Shown: piece after piece, positions 23,933 through 31,319 of the stretch | Layout: every line of letters starts with the position of its first letter | Numbering within the stretch: the first letter of the stretch is position 1 | Notes under the pieces: model-generated | Told to the model about the DNA's origin: nothing | Seen by the model: only the letters and a program-made list of their open reading frames with translations | The model's database searches: none | Assembly: GCF_004143485.2 (NCBI RefSeq) | Contig: NZ_ML974140.1 | Coordinates: 1 to 41,644, forward strand | DNA: 41,644 nt | DNA from: Halorussus amylolyticus | Lineage (GTDB): Archaea > Halobacteriota > Halobacteria > Halobacteriales > Haladaptataceae | Direction of reading: 5' to 3' | Made by a program: the position numbers and the translations under genes

Positions 23933-25225
23933 ATGTCGAACAGATTGGGTGTGGACCCGCAAGTGGTCACGCTGGCGCTGGCACGCATGACCGAGTCCGT
24001 CGGAAATTCGTTTCTCATCGTCGTCCTCCCGCTGTTCATCGGGAGCGAGGTCATCTCCGGAACCACGTTCGGACTGACTGAGGTCGCTGTCACGGGCGTC
24101 GTTCTCTCGCTGTTCGGATTCGTCAACAGCCCGCTACAGCCGTTTACGGGCCGACTCTCGGACAGAACGGGTCGGCGAAAGATATTCGTGCTCGCTGGCT
24201 TGGTGCTCATCGGCGCGGCGAGTTTTCTGTACTCGCTGGCGTCGAACTACTGGCACCTTCTCGGACTCCGCACGCTTCAGGGGGTCGCTGGCGCGCTGAT
24301 AATTCCCACCACGGTCGCGCTCGTCAACGACCTCGCCACCTCGTCGAACCGTGGCGGAAACATGGGGACGTACAACACCTTCAGACTCGTCGGATTCGGC
24401 GTCGGTCCAATTGCGGCGGGGGCCGTGGTGTCGGCGGGTCCCTACGCGGTCGATTTGGGCGGGCTACAGGTTTCGTTCAGCGGCTTCGACGCCGCGTTCT
24501 ACTTCGCCACGCTGACCGCCACGGTCAGCTTCTTCCTCATCCTATTTCTGATTCGGGACCCCGACGCGTCCGAAATCGACGCCGACGACGAGGGCGAGGG
24601 CTTCGGCGGGGTCGCGGTTCTCGACCGGTCGGGGACGGGCGTGCTCGACCCGGTGTTCACGCTCGGCGTCGTCTCGTTTTTCATGGCGGTCGGAATCGCG
24701 CTGTTCGCCACGCTTGGCGACATCATCAACGCTCGACTCGACCAGGGACCGACGCTGTTCGGTCTCCAATTCGCGGCGTTCGTGCTGGCTCAGATACTGC
24801 TACAGGTGCCAATCGGCCGGGCCACCGACTTCTACGGCCGGAAAATCTTCATCGTCGTCGGGACGGTGCTGTTGGTCCCCACGACGTTGGTGCAGGGGCT
24901 TCTGTACGACCCGTGGCTGATGTTTTCGGCGCGCTTCGTGCAAGGGGTCGCGGGAGCGATGGTGTTCGCGCCGGCGCTCGCGCTGGCGGGCGACCTCGCG
25001 CCCGAGGGACGCTCCGGTTCCACGCTCTCGGTGCTGACGATGGCGTTCGGCTTCGGTGTGGCGTTCGGGCCGCTCGTCTCCGGGTTTCTGGTCGCGTTCG
25101 GGTTCGCGGTCCCGTTCGCGTTCGGTGCGGTCCTCGCCGCATTCGGCGCGGTGCTCGTCTGGACGCAGGTCGAGGAGCCGAACCCGCCGCGTCGGTCGCT
25201 CTCGGCGCTCTTTTCGTCGGACTGA
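23933..25225 (+). CDS. MFS transporter
   Basis: A 430-residue membrane transporter of the major facilitator superfamily with about twelve helices. The loop between helices 2 and 3 reads GRLSDRTGRRKIFVLAG, matching the MFS motif G-x-L-x-D-R-x-G-R-R, and the second half has the equivalent GRATDFYGRKIFIVVG. An acidic loop (about residues 213-225) joins the two halves. Such proteins move small solutes or drugs; the substrate is unknown. The ATG at 23933 gives MSNRLGVDPQVV. An in-frame GTG at 23879, just after an AT-rich CATATT, is an alternative start. Three 30-bp repeats and a palindrome follow the stop. Confidence 0.93.
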   Translation: MSNRLGVDPQVVTLALARMTESVGNSFLIVVLPLFIGSEVISGTTFGLTEVAVTGVVLSLFGFVNSPLQPFTGRLSDRTGRRKIFVLAGLVLIGAASFLYSLASNYWHLLGLRTLQGVAGALIIPTTVALVNDLATSSNRGGNMGTYNTFRLVGFGVGPIAAGAVVSAGPYAVDLGGLQVSFSGFDAAFYFATLTATVSFFLILFLIRDPDASEIDADDEGEGFGGVAVLDRSGTGVLDPVFTLGVVSFFMAVGIALFATLGDIINARLDQGPTLFGLQFAAFVLAQILLQVPIGRATDFYGRKIFIVVGTVLLVPTTLVQGLLYDPWLMFSARFVQGVAGAMVFAPALALAGDLAPEGRSGSTLSVLTMAFGFGVAFGPLVSGFLVAFGFAVPFAFGAVLAAFGAVLVWTQVEEPNPPRRSLSALFSSD

Positions 25226-25246
25226 CCGAAAGCGAGGCGGACCCGG

Positions 25247-25336
25247 TTGACCGACCGGAATCGCGACAAGCGCGACTTGACCGACCGGAATCGCGACAAG
25301 CGCGACTTGACCGACCGGAATCGCGACGAGCGCGGC
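25247..25336 (+). repeat. Three tandem 30-bp repeats
   Basis: Units at 25247-25276 and 25277-25306 are identical; each begins TTGACCGACCGGAATCGCGA. A third at 25307-25336 diverges at its end and runs into the palindrome at 25325-25354. They lie between the convergent MFS and M50 genes, just after the MFS stop. There are no spacers, so this is not a CRISPR array. Confidence 0.9.
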
Positions 25337-25354
25337 GCAAGCGCCGCGCTCGTC
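25325..25354. terminator. 14-bp perfect palindrome between convergent genes
   Basis: GACGAGCGCGGCGC (25325-25338), loop AA, and its exact complement (25341-25354). It overlaps the stop codon of the M50 gene (25353-25355) by two bases and follows the MFS gene, so it could end transcription from both sides. No T-run follows, so termination is inferred only from position. Confidence 0.55.
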
Positions 25355-25976
25355 AGAACGAGAACAGCGCCCACACCGCGAGTCCGAAACAGGGGAGTCC
25401 TGCCCCGAGGAACGCCGCGAAACTCCAGTCTTTGACCGTCTTCCCGTCGAGCGGCCCGAACGGAATCATGTTGAACCCCGCGAGCAGGAAGTTGATGACG
25501 ACTCCGAGGTGGCCGACTTCGCCGAGGAGCGACGGCCCGAACAGGTAGAGCGGGAAGAAGGCGACTCCGAGCGCGACGTTCGTCGCTGGTCCGGCGAGCG
25601 CGATGAGACCGTGCTGGCGGAGGGTCGCTCGACCGCGGTGGTACACCGCCCCCGGCGCGGCGAACAGGAATCCCGCGAGGCCGCTCGCGACCGCGAGAAA
25701 CAGCATGCCGTAGTCGGCCCGGAACTCCGCGACCTGCCCGAACCGAATCGCGACCACCTTGTGGGCGAGTTCGTGGAGCAGGAAGCCGACGCCCGCGGTC
25801 ACGAGACTGAGGACGAACGCGACGGCGAACGCCGTCGCGTCGATGGTCCCCGGCGCTTGGAGCACTCGCGAGACCAGCGAGCGGTTCAGGAAGAACGTGA
25901 ACGCGAGGCCGAGCGCACCCCACGCGACGAGCAAGTCCCGTATCTCGCGCTGGCTGAACCGAATTGTCGCGCTCAT
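25353..25976 (-). CDS. M50-family membrane metalloprotease
   Basis: A 207-residue site-2-protease-like protein. HELAHK in the third hydrophobic segment (LLHELAHKVVAIRFG) gives the HExxH zinc site. The second motif FNMIPFGPLDGKTVKDW has the N-x-x-P-x-x-x-L-D-G pattern with the third zinc ligand. About five membrane helices are seen. I place the start at ATG 25976, preceded by GAGAGGT at a ribosome-binding distance. The ATG at 25994 (six residues longer) overlaps the TraB stop as ATGA and is also possible. Such proteases cut membrane-anchored regulators; the target is unknown. It is probably cotranscribed with the TraB gene. Confidence 0.9.
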   Translation of the reverse strand: MSATIRFSQREIRDLLVAWGALGLAFTFFLNRSLVSRVLQAPGTIDATAFAVAFVLSLVTAGVGFLLHELAHKVVAIRFGQVAEFRADYGMLFLAVASGLAGFLFAAPGAVYHRGRATLRQHGLIALAGPATNVALGVAFFPLYLFGPSLLGEVGHLGVVINFLLAGFNMIPFGPLDGKTVKDWSFAAFLGAGLPCFGLAVWALFSF

Positions 25977-25990
25977 CGGGACCTCTCGGC

Positions 25991-27292
25991 TCATGTGAGC
26001 GTGCCGACGATGAGGTCGGCGCTGTTTCGCGCGCCGTCCAGCATCAGTTGCGTAATCTCGTTCACGCCGCCGACTTCCGACCCGAGAAGCGGCAGGACGA
26101 CGAACGGGAACAGCAGGCTCGCAATCATGCTCCCGACGTTCGTCATCGCCACGATGGCGATGAGTCGGAACAGCGGCACGTCGAGCATCTGGCCGATAAG
26201 GTCGCGAATCGGCGTCTCCTCGTCGGACATGAGTTCGTTGAGCCTCGTGATGTCGCCGACGTTGACCGCGGTGTGCCGAAGTTCGACGTAGCCCGCGAAC
26301 CATCCCGGCGCGAGCAGGGGGTTGACGCTGGTGAGCCACGCGACCGCGCCGCCCACGCCCGCCGAACTCCAGCGCGCGCCCGCCAGCTTCGCGAGACCGA
26401 ACGCGAAGACGCCGTTGAACAGGAACCACGCCGCGAACACTTCGAGCAGGAAGCCCTGTCGGACTCCCGCCATCGCGAGCAGGACGAAGAACGCGAGGAA
26501 GCCGAGCGTGAAGACGTAGCCGAACAGTTTGAACAGCGAGAAGCGACTCCCCGATTCGGTGCCCACGAGGTCCTCCATCGGCGGGAGAGATTGGGGGTTC
26601 GAGAGGTACTCCTCGATTCCGGCCTGATGGCCCGCGCCGACGACTGCGACCACGCTGTGGCCCGCCTCCCGGAGCGCCACCAGTTTATGCGCGATGAAGG
26701 CGTCGCGCTCGTCGATGAGCGCCTCCGCGCCGCCGGGCGAGAACTGTCGGAACTCCTCCATCATCGCGGTCACCACGTCGCCGTCGGTGAGTTCCTCGAT
26801 GTCGAACTCCTCGTCTTCGGGTTCGCCGCCGACGCCGAACATCGCGAGACCGAGTTCCCACACCATCCGTAGCTTCTCGAAGAACGACATCCGGGCCCAG
26901 AACCGCTGGATAGTGGTCTGGATGTCGCGGTCCACGAGCGCCACGCCGCTCCCGACGCGCTCTGCGGTCTCGACCGCGGCCTGCATGTCCGCGCCGGGTT
27001 CGATGTCGAATCGGTCGCCCATCCGGGCCTGCACGTACGACAGCATCCAGTACGCGATGAACTGGAAGACGGTGTTTCCCTTGAGCAGGTCGGTGGGTTC
27101 GAGGTCGTCGGCGACCTCGCCCTGCATCTGGCGGTATCGTCCCTCGTCGAGTTCGACCGCGACCACGTCGGGGCGCTCGGTCTCGACGACCTCGCGGACC
27201 TCCTCGACGCTGTCGGCCGAGACGTGTGCGGTCCCGACGACCCGGACGCTCCCGTCACCGCCCCCGGCGTCCAGTTCGGCTGAATCGGTCAT
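25991..27292 (-). CDS. TraB family protein
   Basis: A 433-residue protein of the TraB/PrgY family. The N-terminal soluble domain has GTAHVSADSVEEV near residue 20 and RPDVVAVELDEGRY near 40, the conserved family motifs, and further on VVGAGHQAGIEEYL. The C-terminal 180 residues contain several membrane helices (TLGFLAFFVLLAMAG; VFAAWFLFNGVFAFGLA; VAWLTSVNPLLAPG). In enterococci TraB relatives shut down pheromone signalling, and a metalloprotease-like role (GTAH motif) has been proposed; the archaeal role is unknown. Its stop overlaps the upstream alternative start of the M50 gene, so the two membrane proteins are probably made together. Confidence 0.92.
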   Translation of the reverse strand: MTDSAELDAGGGDGSVRVVGTAHVSADSVEEVREVVETERPDVVAVELDEGRYRQMQGEVADDLEPTDLLKGNTVFQFIAYWMLSYVQARMGDRFDIEPGADMQAAVETAERVGSGVALVDRDIQTTIQRFWARMSFFEKLRMVWELGLAMFGVGGEPEDEEFDIEELTDGDVVTAMMEEFRQFSPGGAEALIDERDAFIAHKLVALREAGHSVVAVVGAGHQAGIEEYLSNPQSLPPMEDLVGTESGSRFSLFKLFGYVFTLGFLAFFVLLAMAGVRQGFLLEVFAAWFLFNGVFAFGLAKLAGARWSSAGVGGAVAWLTSVNPLLAPGWFAGYVELRHTAVNVGDITRLNELMSDEETPIRDLIGQMLDVPLFRLIAIVAMTNVGSMIASLLFPFVVLPLLGSEVGGVNEITQLMLDGARNSADLIVGTLT

Positions 27293-27312
27293 TGGTCGGG
27301 TTACACGCCGTC

Positions 27313-27322
27313 GCTTTTTACC
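27313..27322 (-). promoter_or_regulatory. TATA-like box of the TraB-M50 operon
   Basis: Minus strand reads GGTAAAAAGC, 21-30 bases before the ATG at 27292, compatible with a leaderless transcript. Confidence 0.5.
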
Positions 27323-27389
27323 GTTGTCGGTGCGAGGAGAATTACCTGCTCGCCGACAGCAGACGGTCGAACTGTCGAGAATCGTGATA

Positions 27390-27449
27390 TTACCTCGGGA
27401 ACCGAGAAATCACGTCGGGAATCGAGAAATTACCTCGGAGAAGGCTCGG
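27390..27449 (+). repeat. 20-bp tandem repeat, about 2.5 copies
   Basis: Units at 27390-27409 and 27410-27429 (each about CTCGGGAACCGAGAAA-like) and a partial third to 27449. The first unit contains CTCGG-GAA-CCGAG, a small hairpin. They lie between the divergent TraB and thioesterase genes. Confidence 0.75.
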
Positions 27450-27455
27450 AATACC

Positions 27456-27500
27456 GCACGCCGCGGGCCGATTCGCGCCGCGAATCGGACCGCGGCGTGC
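27456..27500. repeat. 20-bp near-perfect palindrome before the thioesterase gene
   Basis: Left arm 27456-27475 and right arm 27481-27500 pair at 19 of 20 positions (one G-A mismatch at 27467/27489), and the five-base loop can close once more. The outer core is GCACGCCGCGG against CCGCGGCGTGC. It ends 66 bases before the thioesterase ATG and may be an operator or a mobile palindrome. Confidence 0.85.
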
Positions 27501-27566
27501 CAAGAACCGGCTCGAGGCGTACCGAAGGCGAAAACGGCATTGTCCCGGGACGCGAGGGTCGAAGCG

Positions 27567-28058
27567 ATGCCAGACACCGCCACGCTGATGGACTCGTACA
27601 CCGAGATGACGGAGTTGCTCTTACCGAACGACACCAACAACCTCGGGCGGGCGCTCGGAGGCGCGGTTCTCCACTGGATGGACATCTGCGGGGCCATCTC
27701 GGCGATGCGGTTCTCGAACTATCAGTGCGTGACCGCGTCGATGGACCACGTTGATTTCATCTCGGCAATCGACCTCGGCGAGGTGGCCGTGGTCGAGGCG
27801 TACGTCTTCGACACCGGCCGGACCAGCATCGACGTGAAGGTGGACGTGCGCGCCGAAGACCCCCGGACGGGCGAGGAGCGCCAGACCACCACCTCGTTTT
27901 TCACGTTCGTCGCCCTCGACGACGACGGCAGGCCGACGCCAGTGCCCGACCTCGACTGTCCGACCGACAATCAGCAGGCGCTCCGCGACGCCGCGCGCGA
28001 ACAGCGCCGCGAGCAGTTGGCCGCGGTGTCCGAGCGCATCGAAGAAAACGGCGACTGA
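27567..28058 (+). CDS. Acyl-CoA thioesterase (hotdog fold)
   Basis: A 163-residue cytosolic hotdog-fold enzyme. The characteristic stretch is NLGRALGGAVLHWMDICGAISAM, where the residues around the long helix match acyl-CoA thioesterases of the YciA/BACH group, followed by VDFISAIDLGEVAVVEAYV and later TTTSFFTFVALDDDG. The enzyme would release free CoA from acyl-CoA; chain-length preference is unknown. The C-terminal 30 residues are Arg/Glu-rich. The ATG at 27567 is chosen because the family begins shortly afterwards; the open frame that runs upstream is a shadow of the TraB gene. Confidence 0.9.
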   Translation: MPDTATLMDSYTEMTELLLPNDTNNLGRALGGAVLHWMDICGAISAMRFSNYQCVTASMDHVDFISAIDLGEVAVVEAYVFDTGRTSIDVKVDVRAEDPRTGEERQTTTSFFTFVALDDDGRPTPVPDLDCPTDNQQALRDAAREQRREQLAAVSERIEENGD

Positions 28059-28079
28059 ACCGAAAATCGGTTCGTCAGC

Positions 28080-29003
28080 CTACGCTTCCGCAGTCGTCTC
28101 CTCGTCGTCTATCGTCGTGGTTTCGAGAGCGTCCGCGGTCTCGTCTTCGGTTTCTTCGGTCGTTTCGTCCTCGACTTCGGTTTCCTCATCCATGTCGGTC
28201 TCGTCGTCCGCAGGCGTTCCGACCAGGAGACCTTCAGGGTTGTTCGTCACATCGACGGCCGTGAACAGGTCGAGCGAGGTGTTCGCCGGGGCGTCCTCGG
28301 GCGCAGCGTAGCCAGCCGCGAACGCGGTGTAGCTGGTCTCGTTCACGAGGCTGACGTTGAACGACTCGACTATCGTCCCGTCGTTGTCCTCGGTGGCCTG
28401 CCGAACGTTGAGCGTGTAGACGCCCGAGGGGACGGTCACGTACTCGGTCTCGTTACCGAACGTCGCGTTGTCGAACAGCACGTCGCCGGTCTGATTGACG
28501 GTCACGTCCACCGGCCCGGCGTCGGGCGAGACGTGGACGAGTCGGACCGACGCGTCGTCACCCTCCGGGGGTTCGGTGGCGTCGGTCAGCGCGATGGGTT
28601 CGAACGCTTCGGTGCCGTTCTCCGAGACTTCGCCCGCGGCGGTCACGGTGTAGTTCGTTCCCGCTTCGAGCGTCAATTGACCGTCGAACACGGTCTGCTC
28701 GTCCTCGACGGACACGAGCGTGACTTGGTGGTCACCCGCTTCGACCGCGAGGTAGTCGCTCACGTCGCTGAAGCCGACGTTCTGGAGGACGGTCTCGTTG
28801 TCCACCTGCACGTCGACGTCCGGCGCGTCGGGCGACATGTGGGCGACCCGGACGTTCGCGTCCGCCTCAGTCGTCGTCTCCTGTTCGTCGTCTTCGTCTT
28901 GGGCCAGCGTCAGCGCGGACCCGCCCACGCCGACGAGGCCGACGACGACGAGCATCGCGACTGCGAGCGCGGCGATTCGCGTGACTCTGTTTCTTTCTAC
29001 CAT
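28080..29003 (-). CDS. Secreted DUF4397 protein with acidic tail
   Basis: A 307-residue paralogue of the protein at 10603-11280. A Sec-type signal (hydrophobic residues of about 10-33, ending SALTLAQ) replaces the twin-arginine one. Two DUF4397 repeats follow, starting at VAHMSPDAPDVDVQVD (about residue 51) and VHVSPDAGPVDVTVN (about 157), with several N-x-S/T sequons. The last 50 residues are almost only Glu, Asp and Thr (such as EETEVEDETTEETEDE), probably a cell-wall-spanning or surface linker. No C-terminal membrane helix is seen. The two paralogues may have been exported by different routes after duplication. The function is unknown. Confidence 0.85.
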   Translation of the reverse strand: MVERNRVTRIAALAVAMLVVVGLVGVGGSALTLAQDEDDEQETTTEADANVRVAHMSPDAPDVDVQVDNETVLQNVGFSDVSDYLAVEAGDHQVTLVSVEDEQTVFDGQLTLEAGTNYTVTAAGEVSENGTEAFEPIALTDATEPPEGDDASVRLVHVSPDAGPVDVTVNQTGDVLFDNATFGNETEYVTVPSGVYTLNVRQATEDNDGTIVESFNVSLVNETSYTAFAAGYAAPEDAPANTSLDLFTAVDVTNNPEGLLVGTPADDETDMDEETEVEDETTEETEDETADALETTTIDDEETTAEA

Positions 29004-29305
29004 GCGAACGCGAATGCGAGCGACTCGTCAATAAAGCGCGACGACCGTCCACCCGCGTAATCCGACGCGACGCCGACCTAACGACTCGATTCCCGACGGT
29101 ATCGACGGACGAGGCGTTCGAAACGTGGCTTACTACCGGGGTCGAACCCCGAACAGGAGGTGGTCCGAGACCTCAGCCTCCGGAAGGCTGTAGCTACCGT
29201 CCTCGCGCGAGTCGGACCGGTGGCTCGCGCGTCGCAGACGTCGAACCTATCGCCCGATTTGCAGCAACCACCAGCGTCAATACCCCCCGCGAGAGACGGG
29301 CAGAC
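29004..29305. other. Divergent spacer upstream of aroK with hairpins
   Basis: 302 bases without a supported gene. Small hairpins are visible: GGGG-TCGAA-CCCC at 29138-29150, AGCCT-CCGGA-AGGCT at 29176-29190, and GAGGT...ACCTC around 29157-29174. They could form a leader structure, but no known RNA family matches by eye and the T-loop-like hairpin is not a tRNA (see rejected list). Confidence 0.5.
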
Positions 29306-30196
29306 ATGGACGGCCGCGCGAGCGCACCAGCGGCGGGGACGGTACTCAACGCCTTAGCCTCCGGTAAAGGCTCGGCGTTCGCCATCGATGCCGAAACCGT
29401 CGCCGAAGTGTCGCTCGATGATTCGGGGACCGTCGTCGGAGAAGTTGAGGGCGCACCCGACGCCGACACCACGCTCGTCGAGCGATGCGTCGAACTCGCA
29501 GTCGCCGAGTACGCCGATAGCGAGGCGCTCGACCGACTCGGCGTGGACGACGCCGACGCCGCTGGCGGCCGCGTCCGGACCGAGAGCGAGGTGCCGATGG
29601 CCGCCGGACTCAAGAGTTCGAGCGCGGCCGCGAACGCCACCGTTCTCGCCGCGCTCGACGCGCTCGGGGTCGCCGACTCCGTCCCGCGAGAGGACGCCTG
29701 CCGACTCGGCGTACGGGCGGCCCGAGACGCCGGAGTCACGATTACCGGCGCGTTCGACGACGCGAGCGCGAGCATGCTCGGCGGCGTCACCGTCACCGAC
29801 AACACTTCCGACGAACTACTCGCCCGCGAGGAGGTCTCGTGGGACGTGGTGGTGTGGACCCCGCCCGAGACGGCTTACAGCGCCGACGCCGACGTAGAGC
29901 GGTGTAAGCGAATCGCGCCCATCGCGGAGTTGGTCGCCGACCTCGCGCTCGACGGCCGGTACGCCGACGCGATGACGGTCAACGGCTTCGCGTTCTGCGC
30001 GGCGCTCGGCTTCTCGGCCGACCCGATGGTCTCGGCGCTCCCCGACGCGGCGGGCGTCTCGCTGTCCGGGACGGGTCCGAGCTTCGTCGCGGTCGGCGAC
30101 CGAGACGCGCTCGAAGCGGTCGAACACCGGTGGAACGAACTTGAGGGTACGACATGGACGACCACGACACGCAACGACGGCGGCCGGACGAGATGA
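29306..30196 (+). CDS. aroK: Archaeal shikimate kinase (GHMP family)
   Basis: A 296-residue kinase that phosphorylates shikimate with ATP. It belongs to the GHMP kinase family, unrelated to the bacterial AroK, and is the archaeal type. The GHMP motif P-x-x-x-G-L-x-S-S-S reads VPMAAGLKSSSAAANA at 96-111, and the C-terminal GTGPSFVAVG matches motif 3. The ATG at 29306 (MDGRASAPAAGTVLNALASG) matches the known N-terminus. Its stop overlaps the chorismate mutase start as ATGA (30193-30196), so the two pathway enzymes are probably made from one mRNA. Confidence 0.96.
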   Translation: MDGRASAPAAGTVLNALASGKGSAFAIDAETVAEVSLDDSGTVVGEVEGAPDADTTLVERCVELAVAEYADSEALDRLGVDDADAAGGRVRTESEVPMAAGLKSSSAAANATVLAALDALGVADSVPREDACRLGVRAARDAGVTITGAFDDASASMLGGVTVTDNTSDELLAREEVSWDVVVWTPPETAYSADADVERCKRIAPIAELVADLALDGRYADAMTVNGFAFCAALGFSADPMVSALPDAAGVSLSGTGPSFVAVGDRDALEAVEHRWNELEGTTWTTTTRNDGGRTR

Positions 30197-30459
30197 ACCT
30201 CGCGGAGCTCCGCGACGAGATAGCCAGCATCGACCGAGAGATAGTCGAGCTCATCGCTCGGCGGACCTACGTGGCCGAGACGGTCGCGCAAGTCAAAGCC
30301 GAGCAGGACATGCCCACGACCGACGAGGGCCAAGAACAGCGCGTGATGGACCGCGCGGGCGAGAACGCCCAGAAGTTCGACGTTGACGACAATCTGGTGA
30401 AGGCGATATTTCGGTTGCTCATCGAACTGAACAAGGTCGAACAGCGCGAGAGTCGGTAA
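30193..30459 (+). CDS. Chorismate mutase
   Basis: An 88-residue AroQ-class enzyme (chorismate to prephenate). Three helices: LAELRDEIASIDREIVELIARR with the conserved Arg residues, then VAETVAQVKAEQDMPTTDEG, then the C-terminal IFRLLIELNKVEQRESR. I start at ATG 30193 because it overlaps the aroK stop as ATGA and begins at the usual helix. An in-frame ATG at 30154 would add 13 residues inside aroK and cannot be excluded. Fragments resembling its last 25 bases recur at 31258 and 31902. Confidence 0.94.
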   Translation: MNLAELRDEIASIDREIVELIARRTYVAETVAQVKAEQDMPTTDEGQEQRVMDRAGENAQKFDVDDNLVKAIFRLLIELNKVEQRESR

Positions 30460-30526
30460 TCAGGTGGACGACTGTTTTAGACACTCTACCGGAGAATAAC
30501 GCGTACGATACTCTCTCAATCCGAAG

Positions 30527-30913
30527 TCATTCTTGGTTGGTCGGTTCTAGTGGCACTCTCGCCACCTCGATGTCTTCGTAGTCTTTCTCGGAGGAGAGTA
30601 CGTCCATCCCTCGCGTCTCCGCAGTCGCCGCGTGGAACGCGTCGAACGGAGTCATTCCCTCGTCGTAGTAGTTGACGGCTTTCAGCACTACCTGTTTCTC
30701 TCCTTCGTCTCGCACGGGAACTAGTTCAAGCAGGTTCGCTGCCAGCGGAACATAGTCGAACTCGTAGCGTTCCCGGGCGAGCAGGAGTTCGAGATACGAG
30801 AACGGTGACGTTTCGACATCGTACTCGGTGAGGGCGTCCTCCGCGGACCCCTGCAACCAATCGGAGTCTTTGGCGAGCGCAAGCAGGAAATCCGTCTCGA
30901 CGTACACCGTCAT
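30527..30913 (-). CDS. vapC: VapC-like PIN-domain toxin
   Basis: A 128-residue PIN domain, an RNase fold typical of VapC toxins. Conserved acidic residues can be placed at Asp8 (VYVETDFLLA), Glu42 (SYLELLLARE), Asp91 (TPFDAFHAA) and Asp111 (SSEKDYED). Its ATG overlaps the stop of the AbrB-type antitoxin gene by four bases (ATGA, 30910-30913), the usual layout of a VapBC pair. Family members cleave RNA when freed from the antitoxin. The local GC content is lower than in neighbouring genes, which fits recent arrival. Confidence 0.9.
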   Translation of the reverse strand: MTVYVETDFLLALAKDSDWLQGSAEDALTEYDVETSPFSYLELLLARERYEFDYVPLAANLLELVPVRDEGEKQVVLKAVNYYDEGMTPFDAFHAATAETRGMDVLSSEKDYEDIEVARVPLEPTNQE

Positions 30914-31155
30914 CTGTCACCGTCGGTTTCTCCGGCTTCGTCTTTTGCCTCCGCTTCGATGTCGGCTCGGATGTCTTCGACCGACGCATCCCGGAGGTCG
31001 CCCGCTGCCTCGCGGACAGCGGTGAGGGGGTCGTCTGCAACCGGAATTAGCTCGATTTTCTCTTCGTACGTGACGATGTGATACTTTTGACCGTACTTCT
31101 CACGCAACTCTTTTGGGAGGTACAGCCGTCCCTGCCCATCGGTTTTCGCTGACAT
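30910..31155 (-). CDS. vapB: AbrB/MazE-type antitoxin
   Basis: An 81-residue protein. The N-terminal half is a SpoVT/AbrB swapped-hairpin DNA-binding domain (DGQGRLYLPKELREKYG). The C-terminal half (AAGDLRDASVEDIRADIEAE) is an acidic helix that would block the VapC active site. The ATG at 31155 is chosen over an upstream one (31194) because a TATA-like box at 31178-31185 lies 23-30 bases before it. Three TTACCAC-type sites nearby (31169-31175, 31188-31194, and the reverse at 31208-31213) are likely operators for autoregulation. Confidence 0.88.
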   Translation of the reverse strand: MSAKTDGQGRLYLPKELREKYGQKYHIVTYEEKIELIPVADDPLTAVREAAGDLRDASVEDIRADIEAEAKDEAGETDGDR

Positions 31156-31168
31156 GGAAGACAGTATG

Positions 31169-31213
31169 TTACCACGAATAAAGAATCTTACCACCAGAGA
31201 TCATATAGTGGTA
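31169..31213. promoter_or_regulatory. Promoter and candidate operators of vapBC
   Basis: A TATA-like box CTTTATTC (minus strand) at 31178-31185 sits between two copies of TTACCAC (31169-31175 and 31188-31194). A reverse copy GTGGTA at 31208-31213 makes an inverted repeat with the second copy. Such repeats around the promoter are typical of toxin-antitoxin autoregulation. Confidence 0.55.
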
Positions 31214-31257
31214 TTAAACTGAACGCCTCAGTAGGCCGTACGATGGACTTCAGGCAA

Positions 31258-31280
31258 CTGAACAAGGCCGAGAAGTGTGA
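31258..31280 (+). repeat. Degenerate copy of the chorismate mutase gene tail
   Basis: Begins with CTGAACAAGG as in the tail of the chorismate mutase gene (30427-30449) and matches it at about 18 of 23 positions. See 31902 for another copy. Confidence 0.6.
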
Positions 31281-31319
31281 AACGCACTACGCAGGAGCAG
31301 TATGCTCGCTCTCAGCTAC

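Noticed and set aside
25247-25336. Possible CRISPR array
   Set aside because: The 30-bp units are contiguous with no spacers between them.
29110-29215. tRNA-like sequence on the minus strand
   Set aside because: The apparent T-arm GGGGTTCGACCCC leaves only a 5-base loop instead of 7, and no acceptor stem pairs with the 5' side.
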